Below the pieces are notes generated by a model that saw only the letters and a program-made list of their open reading frames with translations, made no database searches and was not told where the DNA came from. From the NCBI RefSeq assembly GCF_014198605.1, contig NZ_JACIHU010000013.1: a stretch of 64,000 nucleotides of DNA. The stretch is one strand, 5' to 3'. The DNA is from Rhizobium etli_C (GTDB lineage: Bacteria > Pseudomonadota > Alphaproteobacteria > Rhizobiales > Rhizobiaceae). Positions 26,273-37,150 of the stretch are shown piece after piece. A program made the translations under genes and the position numbers. Within the stretch, counting starts at the first letter, position 1. Every line of letters begins with the position of its first letter.

Positions 26273-27643
26273 TCAGGCGGCCTGGACTTTTTTGGATGTG
26301 CGGGCCCATTCCGGCAGCCAGTCGCCGTGGGTGGCGAGCAGGTCGTCGACCAGCGACCAGATCTGGTCGAGGTCGAGTTCGGCTGATGTGTGCGGGTCCA
26401 TCATCGCAGCGTGGTAGATGTGCTCGCGATTTTCCGTCATCAGCGCCTGCACCGTCAGCTCCTGCACGTTGATATTGGTGCGGATCAGCGCGGTCAGCTG
26501 CGGCGGCAGGTCGCCGATGAAGGTCGGCTGGATGCCTGAGGCGTCGACCAGGCAGGGCACTTCGGCGGCGCAATTTTCCGGCAGCGAGGTGATGCAGCCA
26601 TTGTTGCGGACATTGCCGTAGATCACCGAGGGTTCGCCGGTCCAGACCGAGTTGATGATCGAGGAGGCATATTCCTTCGACGGCTGAACCTCGATCTTGT
26701 CGGCAGTGCGATAGGCTTCCGCCTGGCCCTTCCAGCGCTCGATCTGCTCGATGCAGCGCTTCGGATATTCATCGAGCGGGATGCCGAATTTCTCGATCAG
26801 GTCCTCGCGGCCCTCCTTGATGAAATAGGGCGTGTATTCGGCGAAATGCTCCGAGCTTTCGGTGACGAAATAGCCGAGGCGCGTCAGCATCTCGTAGCGC
26901 ACCTTGTTCGGGCAGCGCGGGTTCCAGCCGGGCTTCGGCGCCCTGCCCTCGCGGTAGGCGCGCAGGAGATCGGGATAGAGGTTGCGGTAGGTGCCGTCGG
27001 CCTGGCGATGCTCGAACTTGAGATAGAAGGCCATGTGGTTGATGCCGGCGGCGCGGTAGCGGATTTCCTCGTAGGGAATGTCGAGATCGTGGGCGAGCTC
27101 CATCGCCGTGCCCTGCACCGAGTGGCAGAGGCCGACCTGGCGAATGGTCGGGTATTTCTCCGCGATCGCCCAAGTGTTGATCGCCATCGGGTTGACATAT
27201 TGCAGCATGATCGCCTCGGGGCAGACGGCGAGCATGTCCTCGCAGACCTTCCAGAGATGCGGCACGGTGCGCAGGCCCCGCATGATGCCGCCGACGCCGA
27301 GCGTATCGGCGATCGTCTGGCGCAGGCCGTATTTCTTCGGCACCTCGAAATCGGTAACGGTGCAGGGCTCATAGCCGCCGATCTGGAAGGCGACGACGAC
27401 GAAATCGGCGCCGGCGAGCGCCTTGCGCTGGTCGGAATAAGTCTCGGCCCTGGCTTTGACGCCGAGCGTCGAGATCAGCTTGTTGACGACGATGGCGCTT
27501 TCTTCCAGCCGCTGCGGGTTGAGGTCCATCAGGGCGATCGTCGCGCCCGAGAGCGCCGGACGCTGCAACACGTCGCCGATGATGTTCTTCATGAAGACGG
27601 TGGAGCCTGCTCCGATGAATGTGATTTTGGGATTTGCAGCCAT
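26273..27643 (-). CDS. Glycoside hydrolase family 4 enzyme (alpha-galactosidase type)
   Basis: 456 residues from ATG 27643 (GGAGG 8-10 nt upstream). GH4 enzymes need NAD+ and a divalent metal. The Rossmann start ITFIGAGSTVFMKNIIGDVL binds NAD+, and the metal/catalytic blocks YVNPMAINTW, GLCHSVQGT (Cys-His metal site) and GINHMAFYLKF are all present. In this family CHS plus NHM defines the alpha-galactosidase/alpha-glucosidase branch acting on unphosphorylated sugars. It is the last gene of the transporter operon, so it should hydrolyse imported melibiose- or raffinose-type sugars in the cytosol. A second GH4 gene heads the operon; the division of labour between them is unknown. Confidence 0.88.
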   Translation of the reverse strand: MAANPKITFIGAGSTVFMKNIIGDVLQRPALSGATIALMDLNPQRLEESAIVVNKLISTLGVKARAETYSDQRKALAGADFVVVAFQIGGYEPCTVTDFEVPKKYGLRQTIADTLGVGGIMRGLRTVPHLWKVCEDMLAVCPEAIMLQYVNPMAINTWAIAEKYPTIRQVGLCHSVQGTAMELAHDLDIPYEEIRYRAAGINHMAFYLKFEHRQADGTYRNLYPDLLRAYREGRAPKPGWNPRCPNKVRYEMLTRLGYFVTESSEHFAEYTPYFIKEGREDLIEKFGIPLDEYPKRCIEQIERWKGQAEAYRTADKIEVQPSKEYASSIINSVWTGEPSVIYGNVRNNGCITSLPENCAAEVPCLVDASGIQPTFIGDLPPQLTALIRTNINVQELTVQALMTENREHIYHAAMMDPHTSAELDLDQIWSLVDDLLATHGDWLPEWARTSKKVQAA

Positions 27644-27667
27644 TATAACCTCCGGCATGCGGGTCAA

Positions 27668-29335
<1,668 letters not shown>

Positions 29336-29345
29336 ATCAATCACC

Positions 29346-30482
29346 TCAATAGGGGTCGACCGCGTCGCGCAGTCCGTCGCCGAGCGCATTGAAGGCGAAG
29401 ACGGTGACGAGCACGAAGCCGACGGGAGCGAGAATCCAGGGATAGGAGCCGATGACCGAATAGGTTGCCGTATCCTGCAGCATCAGCCCCCAGGAGATCA
29501 GCGGCGGCTTGACGGCAAAACCGAGGAAGCCGAGGAAGGATTCCAGCAGCACGACGCTCGGTATGTGCAGCGTCACCGCGACGATGACGTGGCTCATCAC
29601 GTTCGGCAAGATATGCTGGATGATGATGCGCCGGTCGGTGGCGCCGACCGCCATCGCCGCCCTGACATAGTCGATGCGGGCGAGCGCTAGCGTCTTGCCG
29701 CGCACCTCGCGCGACATCTGCGCCCAGCCGAGCGCCGACATGACGAAGATGACGAAGGCGAGGAAGACATTGGTCGGCGCCGTCACCGGGATCAGCGAGG
29801 TCAAGGCGAGATAAAGCGGCAGCTGCGGGAAGGCGAGCACCAGCTCGACGAAGCGCTGCAGCCAGACATCGAAGGTGCCGCCGAAATAGCCGGAGACCAT
29901 GCCGACCGTCGTGCCGATCAGGGTGACGATGAAGACGACGGTCAGCGCGATCATCAGCGAGATGCGCGAGCCGATGATGGCGCGCGACAGCACGTCGCGG
30001 CCGAACTTGTCGGTGCCGAGGAAGTGCACCGGCTGGCCGTCGGTCGAGCCGAAGAAGTGGCGGTCGGCCGGGATCAGGCCGAACAGCTTGTATTCGGCGC
30101 CCTTGACGAAGAAGCCGAGCAGCCTGGGATTGTCGTAATCCATGCCGACGATCGGCTGGAAGGTGACCGGGTCGAGCTCCTCGCTATCCGACAGCGCATA
30201 GACGCGCGGCTGGAAGACGAAATTGCCGTCCTTGTCGTGGAAGCTCATCACCTGCGGCGGCGCGAAGCCGACATGGGTCGCCTTCGGATCCATCGGCGCG
30301 AAGAAATCGGCAAAGACCGCCATGAGGAGCAGCAGCCCGACCAGGATGAGCCCGGCCATGCCGGTCCAGGAGCGCCTGAGCCGGCGCCAGACGAGCGCCA
30401 GATAGCTCTCGCTGCCGTGTGACGGCTTCTTCACGGCAAGTTCGGTGGTCGGCGGCGTGGCGGACGAGTCGAAAGCAAGCAT
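29346..30482 (-). CDS. ABC importer permease (DppC-like)
   Basis: 378 residues with about six membrane segments. An N-terminal cytoplasmic tail is followed by the first segment (MAGLILVGLLLLMAVFADFF). A long periplasmic insertion (about 70-170) is larger than usual for DppC. The cytoplasmic coupling loop is ARIDYVRAAMAVGATDRRII. It forms the transmembrane pore with the product of the gene 1 nt upstream. In the alpha-galactoside systems of rhizobia, sugar import through an oligopeptide-family transporter is established, and this locus has that gene set. Confidence 0.9.
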   Translation of the reverse strand: MLAFDSSATPPTTELAVKKPSHGSESYLALVWRRLRRSWTGMAGLILVGLLLLMAVFADFFAPMDPKATHVGFAPPQVMSFHDKDGNFVFQPRVYALSDSEELDPVTFQPIVGMDYDNPRLLGFFVKGAEYKLFGLIPADRHFFGSTDGQPVHFLGTDKFGRDVLSRAIIGSRISLMIALTVVFIVTLIGTTVGMVSGYFGGTFDVWLQRFVELVLAFPQLPLYLALTSLIPVTAPTNVFLAFVIFVMSALGWAQMSREVRGKTLALARIDYVRAAMAVGATDRRIIIQHILPNVMSHVIVAVTLHIPSVVLLESFLGFLGFAVKPPLISWGLMLQDTATYSVIGSYPWILAPVGFVLVTVFAFNALGDGLRDAVDPY

Positions 30483-30483
30483 C

Positions 30484-31491
30484 TCAGGCTCCTCCGTATT
30501 GACGGACGCGCGGGTCGAGCAAGGCGAGCAGCATGTCGGCGATGATATTGCCGACGATCAGCGTTGCCGACAGCACCATCATGAAGGTCGCGGTGACATA
30601 GACGTCGCCGATCGCCATCGAGCCGACGATCGCCGGGCCGACGGTCGGCAGCGCGAAGATGATCGCGGTTTCGATCTCGCCGGTCAGCATGTAGGGCAGC
30701 ACGACGCCCTGATACATGACGAGCGGATGCAGCGCGTTCGGCACCGCATGGCGCATCACCACGGCGCCGCCGGAAAGCCCCTTGGCCTTGGCCGTCTCGA
30801 CATATTGGGCGTTCAGCGTATCGAGCAGGTTGCCGCGCATGACGCGCATATTGTAGGCGAGCCCGCCGAAGGTGGCGATCGCCACGACCGGCCAGACATG
30901 GCTGAGGAGATCGACGAATTTCGCCCAGGACCAGGGCGCCCCGCCATATTGCGGCGAGAAGAAGCTGCCGATCTCCGTCACGTCGAACTGGAAGACCAGG
31001 AGATAGACGATGATCAGCGCCATCAGGAAGCGCGGCACCGTCATGCCGAGGAAGGAAATTCCCGAAAGCAGGCTGTCGATCCAGCTGTACTGGCGCGTCG
31101 CCGCCCAGATGCCGAAACCGATGCCGAGCACCGAGGCGAAGATGTGGCAGACGAGCGCCAGAAGCAGGGTGCGCGGCAGGCGCTCGCCGACGACGTCTGC
31201 GACCGGCTTGTTGTAGAACATGCTGTAGCCGAAATCGCCGCGGGTGACGATGCCGCCGATCCAGTTGACGTATTGCACGACCATCGGCTTGTCGAGGCCG
31301 TGCTCGACCCGGTAGGCCTGCGCCTGCGCCTCGGCCTGGGCATAGGAAGCGCCGCCCTGGTTGATCAGCTGGGATCTTATATAATCGGCGTAGTCGCCGG
31401 GCGGAGCCTGGATGATCGCGAAAGTCACCACGCTCAGGATGAAGAGAACGGGGATCGCGGAGGCTATGCGCACGAGCAGGAATCGTAACAT
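30484..31491 (-). CDS. ABC importer permease (DppB-like)
   Basis: 335 residues, six predicted membrane segments, with the DppB-type start LRFLLVRIASAIPVLFILSV and the EAA-type coupling loop NAQYVETAKAKGLSGGAVVM. A periplasmic loop carries PPGDYADYIRSQL. It is separated from the binding-protein gene upstream by 176 nt with two hairpins, and from the second permease gene by 1 nt. Confidence 0.9.
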   Translation of the reverse strand: MLRFLLVRIASAIPVLFILSVVTFAIIQAPPGDYADYIRSQLINQGGASYAQAEAQAQAYRVEHGLDKPMVVQYVNWIGGIVTRGDFGYSMFYNKPVADVVGERLPRTLLLALVCHIFASVLGIGFGIWAATRQYSWIDSLLSGISFLGMTVPRFLMALIIVYLLVFQFDVTEIGSFFSPQYGGAPWSWAKFVDLLSHVWPVVAIATFGGLAYNMRVMRGNLLDTLNAQYVETAKAKGLSGGAVVMRHAVPNALHPLVMYQGVVLPYMLTGEIETAIIFALPTVGPAIVGSMAIGDVYVTATFMMVLSATLIVGNIIADMLLALLDPRVRQYGGA

Positions 31492-31558
31492 CGGACGGTT
31501 CGCTTCTCCTTGCCGCCAGTCGCTCCTCGTCAGCGCGGCCGGCTAGTTGGTCATATCA

Positions 31559-31640
31559 GGCCGCGCGCGGCACGCGCGGCCCGAATTTCACTTCAGCTGG
31601 GAGGGAGCTTTTCCCGCGCGTCGCACACTCTGCGACGCGC
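31559..31640 (-). repeat. Two hairpins between the binding-protein and permease genes
   Basis: Hairpin 1: GGCCGCGCG (31559-31567) with CGCGCGGCC (31573-31581), loop of 5. Hairpin 2: GCGCGTCGCA (31616-31625) with TGCGACGCGC (31631-31640), loop of 5. Both are perfect. On the minus-strand transcript they lie just after the binding-protein stop codon. A likely role is stabilising the upstream mRNA and reducing read-through, giving more binding protein than permease. Confidence 0.65.
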
Positions 31641-31667
31641 TTTAGCTTCGTTACCAGGCAACCTCAA

Positions 31668-33755
31668 TCAATTGATCGGGCCCTTGTCGCCGGGCTTGCC
31701 GGGCAGCTGCTCGGGGAACAGCTCGTATTTGCCCTGCTTGTCGGCGGCCACCCACAGGCGTTCACGGATGACCGAGTCTTCGGCCCAGTTGAACATCATG
31801 ATCGGCGTTCCCTGCGGCACATTCGAGAAGCGCTTGTTGACGATCAGCGCGCCCGGATATTCCGTCAGACCGACCGTGTTGACGTGCTCGGTCGAGATCT
31901 TCTGATACTGCTTCATCAGATCGACACGCTCGTCGTTGTTCTGGCTCGTCCTGAACTTGTTGACGACGTCAATGAGCTCCTTCTCGAACGGCATCAGATC
32001 GAGCTGGTCATCCTTGCCGGCGCGGTGATGCCAGCTGGTGCGCGGGCCGACCGGGGCAAGCTGCTCGGTATTCTGCACCACCGAAGACAGTTCCGTGGTG
32101 TTGCGCTGGATCAGCCAGTCGAAGCGGCCGGCATAATGGGCGTCGTCACGCTTGGCGCCGTCGAGCGCATTGATGACGATCTTCAGCCCAAGCTTTTCCA
32201 TCTGACCGACGACACCTTCGGCAAGGCTCTTGTCGGTCGTGTACTGATTGTTGATCAGCATGACGATTTCGACGTCCTTGCCGCCGGCCGTGCCGGCCGG
32301 GAAGTTCACGATGCCGTTGCCGTCGGTATCCTTGAGCCCTGCCTTGGCAAGTTCGGCCTTGGCGCCATTGAGATCGAAGGGATAGTACACGGTGGAGTTG
32401 CGGTCGTAGAAGCTGGTGCCGGAGGAAAGCCCGCCCGGATAGATCGCCGTGAACGGCCCCTTGACCAGCGAGTCGCCGATCGCCTTGCGGTCGAGCGCCA
32501 TGGTGACAGCCTTGCGGAAGTCCTCGTTGCGGTTCAGCTCGCGGATCGTCTGGCCGCGCTCATCCGGGTTGCCCCAGCCATTGGCGGAGAAGTTCATGCG
32601 CAGGTTATAACCGATCAGGCGCGGCCCGAAAGCGAGACGCGCGGGCGCGGTCTTTTCGGCGGCCCGCTTCAGCGAGGCGACGAAGTTTTCCGGCTGCTCG
32701 AGGTTCGAGAAGTCGGCGGAGCCTGCAACAGCCTGCACGTCGCGGTCGGCCCAGGTCGAGAGCTTGTAGTGCAGCTCGTTGAGATAAGGCAGCTGGTTGC
32801 CCTTCTCGTCGACCTTCCAGTAATAGGGGTTGCGGCGCAGCACGATGATGTCGTCGGAGCGATATTCCACCGGCACCCAGGCGCCCATGACAGGCATGTT
32901 CATATATTCCGGCGGGAAGGCGTTTTTGAACTGGTCGTAGGTGTTCTTCGAATATTTCGGATGCTGCGGTTTCAGAATATGCGACGGACCCGGGCAGAAG
33001 TTCGGATAGGCCATCGTGTAGAGATATTGTTTCGGGAATGCCTCCTTGAAGGTCCATTCGACGGTGTAGTCGTCGATCTTCTTCAGCGTCGTGCCGACAC
33101 CGAAGGCCTCCGGCGAAGCGCCGCCGCCGAGCGGCGAGACGTTCGGGTCGATGACTTCGTCCTCCCAGTAGAACATGATGTCATCGGCGGTGAACGGCGC
33201 GCCGTCCGACCACTTGGCGCCTTCGACCAGGTGCATGGTCAGCTTATGGCCGTCTTCGGACCAGTCCCAGCTCTTGGCCAGGTTCGGCAGCGGCTCGGTG
33301 TCCTGGGCCTTCACCTGGAACAGCGGCGCGGTGCGCGTCAGGCATTCGGACAGGCCAATATCGATGCCGCCCCAGCCCTGCGTCTGGCCGGCGCCGTAAT
33401 TCCAGCCTTCCGGCCGGCCGCCGATGACATGGCGCATCGTATCGCCGTAAACGCCGATGCCGTCGGGCATGTTGCCCGTCTTGAAGACCATCGGCTCCTT
33501 CGGCAGGCGGTCTTTCACCGCCGGCAGCTTGCCGGTGGCGACGAAATTCTTCGTGACCCAGTCGGGCTCGTGATATTCGGGCAGCGCCTTGAACTCCAGG
33601 ATGGAGTCGCGCGCGACATAATTGATCTTGCCTTCTGCCGGAAATTCCGGCGGCACCGGCGGAACGGTTGCCTCGGCGGCATAGGCGTTCAGCGCCAAGA
33701 CCGAGACGCCGAGCGCCAGTCCGGCCAGAATGCCTGCTTTACGGAAATTCATCAT
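31668..33755 (-). CDS. agpA: Periplasmic alpha-galactoside-binding protein (family 5 solute-binding protein)
   Basis: 695 residues from ATG 33755 (GGGAG upstream). A signal peptide (FRKAGILAGLALGVSVLALN, then AYAAE) exports it to the periplasm. The family 5 core is recognisable in LAKSWDWSEDGHKLTMHLVE, AKWSDGAPFTADDIMFYWED and RKAVTMALDRKAIGDSL. At nearly 700 residues it is longer than peptide-binding relatives (about 530), as is S. meliloti AgpA, the melibiose/raffinose-binding protein. Its neighbours (two GH4 enzymes, the DppBCDF-type transporter and a divergent AraC activator) support the same role. The symbol is by homology and context. Confidence 0.8.
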   Translation of the reverse strand: MMNFRKAGILAGLALGVSVLALNAYAAEATVPPVPPEFPAEGKINYVARDSILEFKALPEYHEPDWVTKNFVATGKLPAVKDRLPKEPMVFKTGNMPDGIGVYGDTMRHVIGGRPEGWNYGAGQTQGWGGIDIGLSECLTRTAPLFQVKAQDTEPLPNLAKSWDWSEDGHKLTMHLVEGAKWSDGAPFTADDIMFYWEDEVIDPNVSPLGGGASPEAFGVGTTLKKIDDYTVEWTFKEAFPKQYLYTMAYPNFCPGPSHILKPQHPKYSKNTYDQFKNAFPPEYMNMPVMGAWVPVEYRSDDIIVLRRNPYYWKVDEKGNQLPYLNELHYKLSTWADRDVQAVAGSADFSNLEQPENFVASLKRAAEKTAPARLAFGPRLIGYNLRMNFSANGWGNPDERGQTIRELNRNEDFRKAVTMALDRKAIGDSLVKGPFTAIYPGGLSSGTSFYDRNSTVYYPFDLNGAKAELAKAGLKDTDGNGIVNFPAGTAGGKDVEIVMLINNQYTTDKSLAEGVVGQMEKLGLKIVINALDGAKRDDAHYAGRFDWLIQRNTTELSSVVQNTEQLAPVGPRTSWHHRAGKDDQLDLMPFEKELIDVVNKFRTSQNNDERVDLMKQYQKISTEHVNTVGLTEYPGALIVNKRFSNVPQGTPIMMFNWAEDSVIRERLWVAADKQGKYELFPEQLPGKPGDKGPIN

Positions 33756-33830
33756 CGTTTCTCCCTCTTGTTCCGGAGCGCGGGGGCAGCCGGCTCCTTT
33801 CTCCTCGAACGGCGTGAAGGCGGGCCCGAT

Positions 33831-33861
33831 GTCATGGCCTTCCCTCCCGGAAAGCCATGAC
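33831..33861 (-). repeat. Intercistronic hairpin between melA and agpA
   Basis: GTCATGGC-C-TTCC pairs with GGAA-A-GCCATGAC around a 5-nt loop: 12 base pairs with one mismatch. It sits 19 nt after the GH4 stop codon on the minus strand and may act as an mRNA processing or stability element. Confidence 0.6.
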
Positions 33862-33880
33862 GACCCATCCTTCACGAAAA

Positions 33881-35347
33881 TCAGACGGCCTGTTTCAGCG
33901 CCGCCTTTTCCGCGCGCAGCTCTTCGATCGAGCGGACGTTGCGGCGTGCGGCCCCGGCCCAGTCGCGGGTCTGCACCTTCGATTTCGACAGCCGCTCCTT
34001 GGCGGCCGGCACGGCATCGGCATATTGCGGCAGCCAGCGCGCCTGGGCAACGACCATCTCGTCGACCATCTGCCAGACCTCCTCGGGCGTCGAGACGGCG
34101 CCGACCAGCGGATCGTGCAGCACCGCAAGCTTCAACAGATCGATGTCGCCGGAGATGGCCGCATGCACCGACATGCGCTGGACGTTGATCGAGGCGATGC
34201 AGGTCGCCGCGCAGGCTTCCGGCAGGGTGACGCCGGAGACCATGTTGATGCCGAAGCGGTCGACGAAACCGGGCGATTCGATGATCGCATCGGCCGGCAG
34301 GTTGGTGATGACGCCATTGTTCTTGACGTTGAAATGGCCGCGATAGACCCGGTTCGTCTCCAGCCCCTCCAGAATATGGCTCGCATGTTCGTTCGAGCGC
34401 TTGGCCGGATCGATCGGCTTGGAGGCCGATTCCAGGAACTGCGGGAACTCGGTCTCGAACCAGTTGCGCGTTTCGGTGGAGTGGCGGAGATAACCGCCGG
34501 TCTCGCCGTGGATCCAGTCGGACATGTCGATCCAGCGGGTAATTTCCTCCGGCCGCTTGCGGTACCAGGGCAGGTATTCCGAAAGGTGGCCGTTGCTCTC
34601 GGTCGAATAGACGCCGAAACGCTTCAGCACGTCGATGCGCAATTTCTCCTGCTGCGAATAGACGGGATGCGCCTCGAAGGCGGCGATGAGCTCATCCTTG
34701 CCGATCTTGCGGCCGTTGAGGCGCAGGTCGATGAACCAGGTCTGGTGGTTGATGCCGGAGCAGACATAGTCGAGCTCACCAAGCGATTTGGCGCCGAGCA
34801 CCTCGGCGATCTGTTCGGCGCCGTGCTGAACGCCGTGGCAGAGGCCGACGGTGTCGACCTTGCCGTATTCGATCGCCGCCCAGGTGTTCATCGCCATCGG
34901 ATTGGCATAGTTCAGGAACTTGGCACCCGGCTCGGCAACTTCTCTTATATCCTTGCAGAAGTCGAGGATGACGGGGATGTTGCGCTGGCCGTAGAGAATG
35001 CCGCCGGCGCAGATCGTATCGCCAACGCACTGGTCGATGCCGTATTTCAGCGGAATTCTGATGTCGTCGGCATAGGCCTCGAGCCCGCCGACGCGCACAC
35101 AGCTGATGATGTAGCGCGCGCCTTCCAGCGCCTGGCGCCGGTTGGTGGTCGCCGTCACCTTGGTCGGCAGCCCGTTCGACTCAACGATGCGGTCGAGGAT
35201 CGCCTTGATCATTTCGAGATTATGTTCGCTGAGATCGGTCAGCGCGAATTCGACGTCGCGGAACTCCGGCACGCACAATATGTCGGTGAACAGCTTCTTG
35301 GTGAAACCGACGCTGCCCGCACCGATGATAGCGATTTTGAAACTCAT
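33881..35347 (-). CDS. melA: Alpha-galactosidase, glycoside hydrolase family 4
   Basis: 488 residues from ATG 35347 (GAGG 8 nt upstream; a GTG at 35356 is less well placed). NAD+ loop: IAIIGAGSVGFTKKLFTDIL. Metal and catalytic blocks: YANPMAMNTW, GLCHGVQHG and SGINHQTWFIDL. The CHG.Q.G and NHQ pattern is that of MelA-type alpha-galactosidases. It is the first gene of the operon and is divergent from the AraC regulator. It should hydrolyse terminal alpha-galactosyl groups of melibiose and raffinose after uptake, using NAD+ and Mn2+ in an oxidation-elimination mechanism known for the family. Confidence 0.88.
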   Translation of the reverse strand: MSFKIAIIGAGSVGFTKKLFTDILCVPEFRDVEFALTDLSEHNLEMIKAILDRIVESNGLPTKVTATTNRRQALEGARYIISCVRVGGLEAYADDIRIPLKYGIDQCVGDTICAGGILYGQRNIPVILDFCKDIREVAEPGAKFLNYANPMAMNTWAAIEYGKVDTVGLCHGVQHGAEQIAEVLGAKSLGELDYVCSGINHQTWFIDLRLNGRKIGKDELIAAFEAHPVYSQQEKLRIDVLKRFGVYSTESNGHLSEYLPWYRKRPEEITRWIDMSDWIHGETGGYLRHSTETRNWFETEFPQFLESASKPIDPAKRSNEHASHILEGLETNRVYRGHFNVKNNGVITNLPADAIIESPGFVDRFGINMVSGVTLPEACAATCIASINVQRMSVHAAISGDIDLLKLAVLHDPLVGAVSTPEEVWQMVDEMVVAQARWLPQYADAVPAAKERLSKSKVQTRDWAGAARRNVRSIEELRAEKAALKQAV

Positions 35348-35558
35348 GATCTTCACCTCGACCCGATGGAATGCTAGAGAAAATATGGTTGTGAGGGATC
35401 AGGCCGCATGCTCGCGCACGTGGTTGAAAGAGCCGAAAAAGCTGCCTGTTTTCCTCCCGGCCGCTGTCTCGGCCGCGTTCTCCTCGTTTTGTTGAGCGGG
35501 ATTATGCCCGAATCCGGACGGCCGACCAGAGAAGGATTATGCTTTCAGGGGTAATTTT
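35348..35558. promoter_or_regulatory. Divergent control region of the alpha-galactoside operon and its AraC activator
   Basis: 211 nt between two divergent starts, so it must hold both promoters and the activator's binding site. The stretch 35450-35500 is GC-rich (GGCCGCTGTCTCGGCCGCG contains a GGCCG...CGGCC pairing). I could not assign -35/-10 boxes or direct repeats for the activator with confidence. Confidence 0.5.
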
Positions 35559-36434
35559 GTGCTGCAAGATTTGATCGCCAACGGACAGTCGATGAGGACG
35601 GTTTCGCTGCCCCGCGGACGCCAGCGTCTGCACGCCATGCCAACCAGTGCCGGCTATGAAGTGCGGGAGAACGAACCCTATGACTGGGACGGCAGACGGC
35701 GCGGCCAGACCCCCTTCACGGTGCTGCAGCACACGATCAGCGGCAGCGGCCGGCTGCGCTACCTCAATCGCAATTATCGCCTCCAGGGCGGCGACACGCT
35801 GTTGGTGCTCGTCCCGCACAATCATCGCTACTGGCTGGAGAAGGGCGAGCGCTGGGAGTATTTCTGGATCTCGATGAACGGCGAGGAAACCCTGCGCATC
35901 CACCAGCTGGTGCTCTCCACCGCCGGCCCGGTCCTGAAGCTGCAGCCGTCGACCATCGATCATCTCGCCGATTGCAGCCTGCGTCTCGTCAAGGGCGCGA
36001 CCTCGCCGGGTGCGGCCTCGGCGATCGCCTATGAAGCGGCGATGGCGCTCTATGACGACGTCTTCAACTCGCCGGCCTTCGCCGCCGAGCTCAGCCCGAT
36101 GCAGCCGGTGATCGACCATATCAACGCCAATCTCGACAAGCCGCTGCCTGTCAATGAACTCGCCGCCATCGTCGGCCTCAGCCGCGCGCATTTCTCCCGC
36201 AGCTTTGCCGAGAGCGAGGGCGTGCCGCCGGCCGAATTCGTGCTGCAGCAGCGGCTGCAGCGCGCCGTCAAGCTGCTGACCAAGGCGGACTTCCTTCCGG
36301 TCAAGGAAGTCGCCATCATGTGCGGCTTCGAGGACGCCAATTATTTCTCAAAGGTCTTCCGCCGCGTCTACGGCACCAATCCCACCGAATTCCGCACGAC
36401 CGGCATGTATGCCAGCATCGGCCGGCCGAAATAG
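35559..36434 (+). CDS. agpT: AraC-family activator of alpha-galactoside genes
   Basis: 291 residues from GTG 35559 (AGGGGT upstream). The N-terminal cupin-like sugar-sensing half contains GSGRLRYLNRNYRLQGGDTL and RWEYFWISMNG. The C-terminal 100 residues hold two helix-turn-helix units: LPVNELAAIVGLSRAHFSRS and VKEVAIMCGFEDANYFSKVF followed by RRVYGTNPTEFR. S. meliloti AgpT, an AraC-type protein next to the agp genes, is needed for their induction; the same arrangement here supports the name. It reads away from the operon. Confidence 0.78.
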   Translation: MLQDLIANGQSMRTVSLPRGRQRLHAMPTSAGYEVRENEPYDWDGRRRGQTPFTVLQHTISGSGRLRYLNRNYRLQGGDTLLVLVPHNHRYWLEKGERWEYFWISMNGEETLRIHQLVLSTAGPVLKLQPSTIDHLADCSLRLVKGATSPGAASAIAYEAAMALYDDVFNSPAFAAELSPMQPVIDHINANLDKPLPVNELAAIVGLSRAHFSRSFAESEGVPPAEFVLQQRLQRAVKLLTKADFLPVKEVAIMCGFEDANYFSKVFRRVYGTNPTEFRTTGMYASIGRPK

Positions 36435-36543
36435 CGCCGCAAGAGTGGCAGCGAGGCGATCTTCAATCGGCAGCACCGGCTTGCCTTCCGCGCCTGCGGG
36501 CACATCTTCAATGCTGACCCGGAGGGTAACGATTGGAGTTTCA

Positions 36544-36879
36544 ATGAAAGGCGGTTCTTCGTGTCTATCACCAGCCCAGTGCCGTGCCGCGCGTGCTCTC
36601 ATTGCCTGGTCCAAGCAGGATCTGTCCGCAGCCTCTGAGGTAACCAAGGCGACGATTGCCGGTTTCGAGGCCGGACGACTTTTTCCGGACGAGCGAACGC
36701 TACGGCATATCAAGAGCAGCCTGGAAGACGCCGGCGTGCTTTTCATCGCGGAGAATGGCGGCGGCGCCGGCGTTCGCTTGGCAAAACCGGCATCGGCTTC
36801 TATAGACACGAACGAGACCGAGACGGTCCAATATGAAGAATATCTCAAAAACGACGCCCCTCCCGGCGCTGGCGGCTGA
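36544..36879 (+). CDS. Small XRE-family DNA-binding protein
   Basis: 111 residues from ATG 36544 (GGAG 6 nt upstream). LSPAQCRAARALIAWSKQDL followed by SAASEVTKATIAGFEAGRLF is a complete Cro/CI-type helix-turn-helix near the N-terminus. GVLFIAENGGGAGVRLAKP is a C-terminal block common in small alphaproteobacterial regulators of this type. The next gene starts directly after its stop codon, so the pair is one transcription unit. The target is unknown; a phage- or plasmid-derived origin is possible. Confidence 0.8.
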   Translation: MKGGSSCLSPAQCRAARALIAWSKQDLSAASEVTKATIAGFEAGRLFPDERTLRHIKSSLEDAGVLFIAENGGGAGVRLAKPASASIDTNETETVQYEEYLKNDAPPGAGG

Positions 36880-37140
36880 ATGACGAAGAAGCAGAAGTTT
36901 GAGCACTCCGAACTGGCCGGAGAATTCACCGATGACGGCATCACCGTGCTCGTCGATATCTTTCGAACCGCCGGCAGCAACGAGGACTGGACGATGGAAG
37001 TCGTCACCCAGTCGGAGGACCTGATCCGCTGGGACGAGCCCTTTGCGACCGACCGGGAGGCTTTCGACGAATTCCTGGCGGTGGTGGCGCGCGACGGCAT
37101 CCGGTCCCTTCTCGAAGATGAAGAGCCTTCCGTGCATTGA
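36880..37140 (+). CDS. Hypothetical 86-residue acidic protein
   Basis: ATG 36880 begins at the base after the XRE gene's stop codon. The protein is acidic (FTDDGITVLVDIFR, RWDEPFATDREAFDEFLAVV) and predicted to be a small alpha/beta domain. No known family is recognised. The immediate coupling with the XRE gene, and its use of high-GC codons like its neighbours, support it as a real gene. Confidence 0.65.
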   Translation: MTKKQKFEHSELAGEFTDDGITVLVDIFRTAGSNEDWTMEVVTQSEDLIRWDEPFATDREAFDEFLAVVARDGIRSLLEDEEPSVH

Positions 37141-37150
37141 GGGTAGCCCC

